From NCBI GenBank assembly GCA_018239705.1, contig JAFEGS010000090.1, positions 1-5,262 of the forward strand: DNA of 5,262 nt, in the 5' to 3' direction. The position numbers were made by a program, and so were the translations under genes. The notes below the pieces were generated by a model. That model saw nothing but the letters and a program-made list of their open reading frames with translations, did not search any database and was not told where the DNA came from. Positions 1-5,062 of the stretch are shown here, one piece after another (position 1 is the first letter of the stretch; every line of letters begins with the position of its first letter). The stretch comes from Verrucomicrobiota bacterium (GTDB taxonomy: Bacteria > Chlamydiota > Chlamydiia > Chlamydiales > FEN-1388).

Positions 1-1
1 T

Positions 2-81
2 TGTTTGTCGTTTAAGTCGTTTTCGTCCTTTTCGTCTTTTGTGTCGTTTGTCGTTGTGGTCCATTTATGTCGTTTTGGTGG
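2..81. repeat. Degenerate 9-bp-phased GTCN/T-rich repeat array
   Basis: The tetramer GTC(G/C/T) begins at positions 7, 16, 25, 34, 43, 50, 59 and 69, with a degenerate GTGG at 78. The spacings are 9, 9, 9, 9, 7, 9, 10 and 9 bases. The spacer is T-rich, so the unit is roughly GTCN-TTTNN, with examples TTTAAGTCG, TTTTCGTCC, TTTGTGTCG and TTTATGTCG. The array ends five bases before the putative -35 box of the hydrolase gene and may continue past the left window edge. It reads as an Ser/Phe-rich stretch on + and a Lys/Arg- or Asp/Lys-rich stretch on -. No frame has a ribosome binding site or a convincing protein, so I treat it as non-coding. Its function is unknown. Confidence 0.7.
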
Positions 82-85
82 TTAC

Positions 86-114
86 TTGCAAATAAGTAAT
101 TACCCCACTATCAT
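86..114 (+). promoter_or_regulatory. Putative sigma70-type promoter of the hydrolase gene
   Basis: TTGCAA (86-91) and TATCAT (109-114) are separated by exactly 17 bases. This would place the transcription start near 121 and give a leader of about 24 bases. The -35 box is only a partial match to consensus; the -10 box differs at one base. No strong Shine-Dalgarno lies in the leader. Confidence 0.5.
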
Positions 115-144
115 GCTTATCAAAAGAAAACCACTGGTTAGCCT

Positions 145-1119
145 ATGTCACAGCCCTCTACACCATTTTGGATCAAGTTTATTGTCTATCCGCTTGCATT
201 ACTCGGCCTCATCTCGCTTGTGCTCGTTTTTATGCTGAATATGCCCCTGAAAGACCCTAAGGTACATGAGTCTGTCCGCGCCGGCGCGATGGCGATCAGT
301 CAGGAAGGAACACCTAAACGAACAAGTTTTCAGGCGCGAGATGGCACCTGGCTTGCCTGCCGCATTTACCCTGCTGCAAACAAAAATTCTGAGCAGCTAG
401 CCATCCTTGTGCATGGCTCTTCAGGCTCTTTTCGAAGCATGAACATGATCGGTAAACGTCTTGCTGAGAAAGGCATTACTGCCGTTGCCATCGATGTACG
501 AGGCCATGGAGAATCGGGCACACGTGGAGACATCAGCTATCTTGGGCAGCTCGAAGACGACCTTGAAGATCTTCTGGAGGTGCTACAAAAGGCCTACCCA
601 AAAGCAAAGCGGACACTTATCGGCCACTCGTCCGGTGGCGGTTTTGCACTGCGCATTGCAGCAAGTCCTTGCGGCCATAAATTCCAGCGCTTTGTCTTAC
701 TTGCGCCCTACCTCGGACATACTGCCCCTACAAATGTCTTTCCAAATGAATGGGTTGAAGTTGACCTACCAAGGCTGCTTGCCATCAACTTCCTTTCACA
801 AACCGGTATAGATTGGCTTGAGTCTATGCCTACCATTGCTTTTGCCACTGCTCCTAACGCCAAAAGGCATGTCACTCCCCGCTATACCTATCGTTTAATG
901 GTCAATTTTGGACCACCCGCCGACTGGCAGAGAGCTTTCCAAAGCGCAGCCGCTCCTATCGAAGTTATTGCCGGCAGCAGTGATGAGCTGATGAATAGTC
1001 CTGCCTACAAGAGCGCACTTGAGCCCCTGGGCGTAAAGGTCACTTTACTAGATGGCGTTGACCACATGGGAGTCCTCTATACTCCTTTTGCACTCAACAC
1101 TATTTGTGAAAGTTTATAA
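145..1119 (+). CDS. Membrane-anchored alpha/beta hydrolase (lysophospholipase/serine esterase-like)
   Basis: This 324-residue protein has the hallmarks of an alpha/beta-fold serine hydrolase of the Hydrolase_4 (monoacylglycerol lipase/lysophospholipase) type. Residues 11-30 form one hydrophobic membrane segment, so the enzyme is probably anchored in the inner membrane with its catalytic domain beyond it. The oxyanion-hole motif is VHGSSGS (89-95), DVRGHGESG follows at 117-125, and the nucleophile elbow GHSSGG gives Ser162. The likely acid is Asp280 (GSSDEL) and the catalytic His is His307 (GVDHMG). All triad parts are present in the right order and the length is normal. The start is fixed: an in-frame TAG lies at 139-141 just before the ATG, and the anchor begins near the start. 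No good Shine-Dalgarno is visible. Substrate cannot be read from sequence; a lipid or short ester is the family expectation. The 3' end overlaps the convergent gene by 20 bases. Confidence 0.93.
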   Translation: MSQPSTPFWIKFIVYPLALLGLISLVLVFMLNMPLKDPKVHESVRAGAMAISQEGTPKRTSFQARDGTWLACRIYPAANKNSEQLAILVHGSSGSFRSMNMIGKRLAEKGITAVAIDVRGHGESGTRGDISYLGQLEDDLEDLLEVLQKAYPKAKRTLIGHSSGGGFALRIAASPCGHKFQRFVLLAPYLGHTAPTNVFPNEWVEVDLPRLLAINFLSQTGIDWLESMPTIAFATAPNAKRHVTPRYTYRLMVNFGPPADWQRAFQSAAAPIEVIAGSSDELMNSPAYKSALEPLGVKVTLLDGVDHMGVLYTPFALNTICESL

Positions 1120-1834
1120 GCCTATCACTGTGATGAGGATTAGAAGGCCGGCTCTTGTAGGTCACTTTGGGAGCTGGTTTCATATCTGCAGAAGAGATCT
1201 TAGGCTCGAAATAGCCTTGTCTCCTAAGGCCTTCATTCCAGCGCACGTTTGCCTGTTCGAATGCACAATCTACAAAATTTGATCGCCCCTTATTTCTCGC
1301 TATCCATTGTACCATAGTAGTATAATGGTGATGATTGCCTTGCAAAAATTGCGCTATAGACAGCTTGCTCTCTTCTGAGAGTGAATCTAGCACCTGATAA
1401 AAGAGCTCTATACTGAGGTTAAGATCGGTGTCGGCCATTTTCCCTATCTCTTTTTGGATATAGGCAACAGACTCGCAAAGCTCTTCAATGGTCATTGTAG
1501 AGACCAGATGCGCAATGCCCTCTTGGTTACCCTCTGCACAGCAGATCAACGAGAAAATTTTATATTCACTTTCTGGTTTTCGCAGTAGTTCCTTTTTCCA
1601 GGCATCTACTGGGCAGTGCCTGATCTTTTGCACGCTCGTGGACGATCCCTTACACCATACTCCATTACACTCAGTAAGCTCTTTTCTTTCTCGCACTGGA
1701 GAGGTTGTTTTAGAAAAAACTTCCTGTTCTTTACTGTTACTTCTATTTCTTGATTCTGGAACTATATTTTCTTTTTCTGACGATGAATCGTAAGAAATAC
1801 TATAGCTGCAGTTAATTTTACTTTCAAAACTCAT
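1100..1834 (-). CDS. Hypothetical protein with Ser-rich N-terminus, candidate secreted effector
   Basis: I do not recognise this 244-residue protein. Residues 1-70 are rich in Ser, Glu, Lys and Asn and look disordered. Residues about 86-205 look alpha-helical, with a Glu/Leu-rich section at 115-165. The C-terminal 30 residues are basic and rich in Pro, Ser and His. Cysteines are frequent (9, 56, 61, 74, 98, 99, 120, 190), but there is no clear metal-binding pattern. There is no signal peptide or membrane segment. The start is the only sensible ATG and is followed by an unbroken frame. It lacks a Shine-Dalgarno: the leader is almost pure A/T. A strong promoter lies about 40 bases upstream, which supports a real gene. 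A polar, Ser-rich, Sec-less N-terminus is the usual look of a type III secretion substrate, but that is inference. It ends inside the 3' end of the convergent hydrolase gene. Confidence 0.75.
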   Translation of the reverse strand: MSFESKINCSYSISYDSSSEKENIVPESRNRSNSKEQEVFSKTTSPVRERKELTECNGVWCKGSSTSVQKIRHCPVDAWKKELLRKPESEYKIFSLICCAEGNQEGIAHLVSTMTIEELCESVAYIQKEIGKMADTDLNLSIELFYQVLDSLSEESKLSIAQFLQGNHHHYTTMVQWIARNKGRSNFVDCAFEQANVRWNEGLRRQGYFEPKISSADMKPAPKVTYKSRPSNPHHSDRLINFHK

Positions 1835-1871
1835 TCTATATCAATTTTTTTATTTTTTTAATGGGGTAACT

Positions 1872-1900
1872 AGTATAGCAATTTATGTTTATTTTGTAAA
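1872..1900 (-). promoter_or_regulatory. Strong extended -10 promoter of the hypothetical gene 1100-1834
   Basis: On the - strand TTTACA (1900-1895) and TATACT (1877-1872) are separated by 17 bases. The -10 is preceded by TGC, giving an extended -10 (TGN-TATACT). Each hexamer differs from the sigma70 consensus at one position. Transcription would start near 1866, leaving an A/T-rich leader of about 30 bases before the ATG at 1834. Confidence 0.75.
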
Positions 1901-1928
1901 GCCCTATTTCCCAAGCGCTTAAAAGTAG

Positions 1929-1958
1929 TTGTAAGAAATTATTTTATTTTTGTAGTAT
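1929..1958 (+). promoter_or_regulatory. Possible promoter of the hypothetical gene 1981-2697
   Basis: TTGTAA (1929-1934) and TAGTAT (1953-1958) are 18 bases apart. Transcription would then start near 1965, just upstream of the Shine-Dalgarno. The hexamers are only moderate matches. If real, the upstream in-frame ATG at 1957 lies inside the -10 box and cannot be the translation start. An 8-bp palindrome AAGCGCTT lies just upstream at 1913-1920. Confidence 0.35.
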
Positions 1959-1967
1959 GAAGATAGC

Positions 1968-1974
1968 AAGGAGG
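1968..1974 (+). promoter_or_regulatory. Shine-Dalgarno AAGGAGG that sets the start at 1981
   Basis: A seven-base match to the anti-Shine-Dalgarno sequence, AAGGAGG, ends six bases before the ATG at 1981. The ATG at 1957, which gives the longest frame, lies upstream of this site and has no such motif of its own, so 1981 is the start. Confidence 0.9.
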
Positions 1975-1980
1975 CTGGTT

Positions 1981-2697
1981 ATGACTATCGAAAATGGATC
2001 GGGGTTTCCGACCCACGACAAGTATGATGGTACAAGCGTCGGATTTACCCTATCAAAGAAAATATTTGGACGAAACATTCGTATCGAGTCCAATGGTACA
2101 GTACACCTTGACACCACGATAGGAAAGAAGGTTCGCGAACTCTTTGGAAAACCACAATATGCTGACGTTAATAAAGCAAAAGATATCTTGAAAAAAATAT
2201 CCAATGAATCAGAAGGTAAGTTCGTACATAGCGAGCAGAAGGTAGTAAAGGCTGCAGTAGAGATCATGGTCCGACATGGCGAGGGGGTAGACAAGCTCGA
2301 GCTTTCAGGACCAATTCACGAAGTATTAAAGCCAGTATTTCAGAAAGCTGAACTGAAATTCTACGAGGAATTAGTAAACAAGCCCGATATAGGTGCTCTA
2401 ACTCGTAAGTTGTGGGTAGAGAACAAAACGTTTAAAGAGGCTCCCACTTATTCCGAGAGGCTCCAAATGCTCTCAGACTATGGCGTAAATCTTAAAGAAA
2501 AAACCCTCGATCACGAAAAATGCAGCCAAAAACTGGCTAAGGACATAGCAACACAGCACCCAGAGATAGATTCTCCTCGGCAAGTCGAGTCACTTAGCTC
2601 ATTAATTAAGACACATTTAGCTACTGCCAAGAAAACCACCGGACTGTCGCTCCTTGTCGATCGAGAATATGTTTCCAGAGTAGCGGATCATCATTGA
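1981..2697 (+). CDS. Hypothetical protein, charged and soluble
   Basis: I do not recognise this 238-residue protein. It is rich in Lys, Glu and Val, has one cysteine (181), and shows no signal peptide or membrane segment, so it is likely cytosolic or a non-Sec secreted protein. Residues 1-45 look beta-rich with Gly turns (GFTLSKKIFG, RNIRIESNGTVHLD). Residues 60-215 look mainly helical. The start is chosen for the perfect AAGGAGG six bases upstream; the longest frame would add eight residues. It is transcribed divergently from the hypothetical gene 1100-1834, across a 146-base gap that carries opposing promoters. It converges on the TPM gene with only 11 bases between stop codons. Both unknown genes sit side by side and may be lineage-specific. 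That they share a function is unproven. Confidence 0.8.
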   Translation: MTIENGSGFPTHDKYDGTSVGFTLSKKIFGRNIRIESNGTVHLDTTIGKKVRELFGKPQYADVNKAKDILKKISNESEGKFVHSEQKVVKAAVEIMVRHGEGVDKLELSGPIHEVLKPVFQKAELKFYEELVNKPDIGALTRKLWVENKTFKEAPTYSERLQMLSDYGVNLKEKTLDHEKCSQKLAKDIATQHPEIDSPRQVESLSSLIKTHLATAKKTTGLSLLVDREYVSRVADHH

Positions 2698-2701
2698 ATT
2701 T

Positions 2702-2744
2702 CTCTCTGTTATCTCGTAAATCGCCTGCGTAAGATAATAGAGAG
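2702..2744. repeat. Long imperfect hairpin at the convergent gene junction
   Basis: CTCTCTGTTATCT (2702-2714) pairs with AGATAATAGAGAG (2732-2744) over 13 base pairs, with a single G-T (G-U) position and a 17-base loop. It starts five bases after the stop of the + strand gene and includes the stop codon and last codons of the - strand TPM gene. No T-run follows on either strand, so it is not a textbook intrinsic terminator. It could still be a bidirectional 3' end or RNA-stabilising hairpin. Confidence 0.65.
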
Positions 2745-3437
2745 GCCCACCATTACCCCGGCAAAAGCGGCCAAGACAAACGCAAGGCCAATGCTCTGTG
2801 TAAAGCCAATGGCAAAGCCAATTGAGGGAGAGAGCCACCAGAAGCGCGAAGAAGAAAAGCGCGCCAGCAAAAAGAGGAAAAAGACGTTCACGAAACAGAA
2901 GAGCAGTGAGGCTTTACCCCACCATGGATTGTTCTCAAAGCCCTCTCCACTTTCGAAATCGACCTGCAGCGCTGTAAAAATAGCTTTTACACCCTCAATA
3001 GCGGCACTAGCAACCTCGCCCTTGGCAAGGTAGGGATCGATAGTATCGTGACAGATCTTCTCAGCCGACTTCTCATTGAGCCAGCCCGAGAGACCATACC
3101 CAAGTTCAATATAGCAGCTTTTGTCGCCGGTTGAGAGCATCAAAAGACAGCCGCTTCCCCTGCCATGAAAACCAATTTGCCACCTTGTCATAAATACCTG
3201 CGATACATCCTCTATCTTCTTTCCATCGAGGGATGGTACAATCACCACGATGAGCTGCACCCCCTCTTTCTGATCAAGCACCTGAAGGTGCTTTTCAAGC
3301 ATAGAGACTTGCGGTGCGGAAAGGGAATGGGTCAAATCGTCGACATACCTCTTCTCATTAGGCTGTGGAATAGACAGATTGGCCCCTAAAAAGCTGTAGA
3401 GGCAGAAGATAAAATAAAAAATGGCAGTCTTTTGCAT
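2709..3437 (-). CDS. TPM-domain (YgcG-like) secreted membrane protein
   Basis: This 242-residue protein carries a TPM domain (TPM_phosphatase family; relatives include YgcG and plant TLP18.3). Residues 1-20 form a Sec-type signal peptide. The TPM domain runs about 28-157, with recognisable VDDLTHSLS (32-40), the strand LIVVIVPSLDGKKIED, GRGSGCLLMLS (92-102) and YIELGYGLSGWL (109-120). It ends in a DPYLAKGEVASAAIEGVKAI helix. A linker leads to two or three membrane segments at about 175-193 and 203-236, closed by a basic tail (RRRFTR). The domain should therefore face the periplasm, tethered by the C-terminus. Family members have been linked to phosphatase activity or membrane protein maintenance; the role here is unknown. 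The usual GLEG-x-L-x-D segment reads GLSGWLNE, so two common acidic residues are altered. No Shine-Dalgarno is obvious. It follows the SycD-like gene by 21 bases and is probably cotranscribed. Confidence 0.92.
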   Translation of the reverse strand: MQKTAIFYFIFCLYSFLGANLSIPQPNEKRYVDDLTHSLSAPQVSMLEKHLQVLDQKEGVQLIVVIVPSLDGKKIEDVSQVFMTRWQIGFHGRGSGCLLMLSTGDKSCYIELGYGLSGWLNEKSAEKICHDTIDPYLAKGEVASAAIEGVKAIFTALQVDFESGEGFENNPWWGKASLLFCFVNVFFLFLLARFSSSRFWWLSPSIGFAIGFTQSIGLAFVLAAFAGVMVGLSIILRRRFTR

Positions 3438-3458
3438 ATTTGTGACGATAGCAAATTT

Positions 3459-4193
3459 TCAAAATAATGCAAAGATTTGCTTTAGCTTGTGTTCAAGACT
3501 GTCACGAAGCTGTTTAGACCAGCTTGCTGCCGTGTGATCTTTTGCAAAGCGAATGGCGGCATTGCATAAGTTTATTGCTCTCTGATAATCGTGCATTTGG
3601 ACAAGGAGGTTAATGGCATCCAGATAGGCAAGTGGATCTGTTGGGTCAACATCAATCGCCTTTAAAAAGAGGTGCATGGCTGTGTCAAATGACCCAAGAG
3701 CTACATCGCAGCGTCCGAGGCAGATCCAAAACTGGGATATCTCTGGGGCTATGATTGTCAAGAAATAGCAGACGTCTCTGGCCTTTGCAAACGCTCTAGT
3801 TTCGATTAATTGACGAGCGACTTTATAGAATGCGTTCAAAGTATCTTCTGTAAATCCAAGTAACTGGTAGATGGAATTTCCGGCTTCGAGGGCCTTTATT
3901 AAGGCCTTAGGATCATCAAAAATCTTGAGTTTTTCCGGATCAATCTTGACTGCTTGTATGTGGAGCTCTGTCACCAGTACTCTATATCCATTTGAAAAGC
4001 TTCTTTGGAAAAACCGGAATGCGTGTGTCATCTTTTCGCGAAGCTGCCGTTCATACTCTGCAAAGGGCTCAAGATTTGACTGATGCGTTCTCTTTTCTCC
4101 TCTCACTGCAGCATCAAAATACTTTTTAAGCGCTGCATCGACACTCTTATCTGAAACTCTTTCTCGCTTGATCGCTCGTACCTTTTTGCGCAT
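3459..4193 (-). CDS. SycD/LcrH-like TPR protein, probable type III secretion chaperone
   Basis: This 244-residue protein resembles the SycD/LcrH class of TPR chaperones, which bind translocator proteins of type III secretion systems in the cytosol. The family-like segment starts near residue 106 with IYQLLGFTEDTLNAFYKVA. Three TPR units follow: about 123-150, 155-186 (FWICLGRCDVALGSFDTAMHL) and 188-220. Classical SycD is about 165 residues, so there is an extra N-terminal region of about 100 residues. It is very basic at the start (RKKVRAIKRERV) and then helical. I choose the ATG at 4193 because GGGGGAG sits six bases before it; the longer frame from 4208 adds five residues and has no site of its own. 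It has its own upstream promoter region and is followed by the TPM gene 21 bases on. No other secretion genes are in the window, so a general TPR adaptor role is the alternative. Confidence 0.85.
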   Translation of the reverse strand: MRKKVRAIKRERVSDKSVDAALKKYFDAAVRGEKRTHQSNLEPFAEYERQLREKMTHAFRFFQRSFSNGYRVLVTELHIQAVKIDPEKLKIFDDPKALIKALEAGNSIYQLLGFTEDTLNAFYKVARQLIETRAFAKARDVCYFLTIIAPEISQFWICLGRCDVALGSFDTAMHLFLKAIDVDPTDPLAYLDAINLLVQMHDYQRAINLCNAAIRFAKDHTAASWSKQLRDSLEHKLKQIFALF

Positions 4194-4199
4194 ACCCAA

Positions 4200-4206
4200 C
4201 TCCCCC
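4200..4206 (-). promoter_or_regulatory. Shine-Dalgarno GGGGGAG that sets the start at 4193
   Basis: On the - strand GGGGGAG ends six bases before the ATG at 4193-4191. Its first G is also the last base of the upstream in-frame ATG at 4208-4206, which has only GTTTGTCAA before it. This makes 4193 the preferred start. Confidence 0.8.
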
Positions 4207-4208
4207 AT

Positions 4209-4269
4209 TTGACAAACCTTATTTTCATTCTATCAAAATAATATTTTAATTAAATAGTTTATTTGTCAA
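4209..4269. repeat. 8-bp inverted repeat TTGACAAA/TTTGTCAA flanking an AT-rich promoter region
   Basis: TTGACAAA at 4209-4216 and its exact reverse complement TTTGTCAA at 4262-4269 lie 45 bases apart and bracket the very A/T-rich stretch between the permease stop and the TPR gene. The right copy contains the putative -35 box of the TPR gene. The left copy abuts the alternative ATG at 4208. It could be paired operator half-sites or chance. Confidence 0.4.
4243..4269 (-). promoter_or_regulatory. Putative promoter of the TPR-TPM operon
   Basis: A perfect -35 box TTGACA lies at 4269-4264 on the - strand, 13 bases beyond the permease stop codon. The best -10 is ambiguous in this A/T-rich stretch: TAAAAT (4248-4243) is 15 bases away, and TATTAT (4243-4238) is 20 bases away. 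A separate TAGAAT lies nearer the gene, at 4232-4227. Its presence suggests the TPR gene is transcribed apart from the ABC genes. Confidence 0.5.
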
Positions 4270-4282
4270 TGATTGTGTTGCC

Positions 4283-5062
4283 TTACTCCAGCCTTCCAAG
4301 TCCCTTTTTCAGGCTCTTCAGAAACATCATCCTGAAGAGGAGAATCGAAAGGGCCAGAAAAAGCACATTCAGCAGCAGGCTGATCCAGAAAAAGCTCTGC
4401 GGGAAGGCGTGGCCATGCAGGATCTGGCGCATGCCTTCAAACACATAGGTAGTCGGCAGGCTCCAGGAAATGGTCTGTGCCCATGCAGGCAAGACCTGGA
4501 TAGGGTAGAAGACTGCACTAAAGGGCGCAAAGAGGAAGGGCAGCATCCAGGCAAACATCTCCACCTTATGGCCCCAGTAGATAATCATGGCAGAAGACAA
4601 AAAGCCAATTGTCCAGCCAAAGATAAAGAGCAGCATGGCAAATGGGAGAAAGGCCCAGCCAAGGGCAAAGACATTGAGCGAGTAGAGTATGTAGACCATC
4701 ATTCCCCCAAAAGCCACTGAAATGAGCAGTTTACAGGCGCCTAAGATTAGGCTGCCGCAGATCCACTCAGAAACGGTGAGAGGCGTTGAGAAGAGGTTGA
4801 CGAGGTTTCTGTGCCAAAACTCCTGGAGCAGGTTGAAGGAGATCGAAAGAGAGCCGCGCCAGGTAATCTGCCAAAAGATCAGCGCTGTCATCAAGATAAG
4901 AGGGAGGTTACTCACCTCAGTCTGCTTCTGGATCCAGAGCGATGTCAGTCCCCAGAGCAGGATATCGACCAATGGCCAGTAAAAGAGATCGGACAACTGG
5001 CTAAAATCTTTGATGTTAAAATAGTAGCGAAAAAAAACGCCGCGGATTCTACTCGCATTCAT
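4283..5062 (-). CDS. ABC-2 type transporter permease
   Basis: This 259-residue integral membrane protein is a standard ABC-2 (type 2 exporter) permease. Six hydrophobic segments are visible at about 28-45, 53-70, 103-128, 135-160, 167-190 and 225-247. Between segments 2 and 3 is the short amphipathic region (EFWHRNLVNLFSTPLTVSEW) typical of these proteins. The family signature near the last loop is clear: SAVFYPIQVLPAWAQTISWSLPTTYVFEGMR (in part, 182-212). Length is normal for the family. The start is well supported: AAGGAG (5074-5069) lies six bases before the ATG. It overlaps the ATPase stop as ATGA, implying translational coupling and one complex in the inner membrane. The substrate is unknown; the family exports drugs, lipids or polysaccharides. 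No canonical terminator follows it. Confidence 0.95.
   Translation of the reverse strand: MNASRIRGVFFRYYFNIKDFSQLSDLFYWPLVDILLWGLTSLWIQKQTEVSNLPLILMTALIFWQITWRGSLSISFNLLQEFWHRNLVNLFSTPLTVSEWICGSLILGACKLLISVAFGGMMVYILYSLNVFALGWAFLPFAMLLFIFGWTIGFLSSAMIIYWGHKVEMFAWMLPFLFAPFSAVFYPIQVLPAWAQTISWSLPTTYVFEGMRQILHGHAFPQSFFWISLLLNVLFLALSILLFRMMFLKSLKKGLGRLE

Noticed and set aside
1..64. Open frame on - starting at 64 with a Lys/Arg-rich product running off the left edge
   Set aside because: It is a translation of the repeat array with no Shine-Dalgarno upstream. Composition alone explains the missing stops.
5..238. Open frame on + beginning with TTG and encoding a Ser/Phe-rich repeat
   Set aside because: It is produced by the 9-base repeat, has no ribosome binding site, and then runs out of frame into the hydrolase gene.
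1124..1134. Small palindrome ATCAC-T-GTGAT just after the hydrolase stop
   Set aside because: The stem is too short and the loop too small for a terminator, there is no T-run, and it lies within the last codons of the convergent gene.
1304..1328. Hairpin CCATTGTAC/GTATAATGG with a 7-base loop
   Set aside because: It lies wholly inside the coding sequence of the unknown gene (His/Tyr/Thr codons) and could be chance. There is no sign of a regulatory role.
3002..3033. Palindromic CCTTG-G-CAAGG in the TPM gene
   Set aside because: Five-base arms within a conserved coding segment (YLAKGE). The coding constraint explains it.
4194..4208. Upstream ATG at 4208 as the start of the TPR protein
   Set aside because: It has no Shine-Dalgarno of its own and overlaps the strong GGGGGAG motif that serves the ATG at 4193.
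4409..4720. Open frame on + antisense to the permease
   Set aside because: Charged low-complexity shadow of the hydrophobic permease reading frame, with no start signal. The permease on - is unambiguous.
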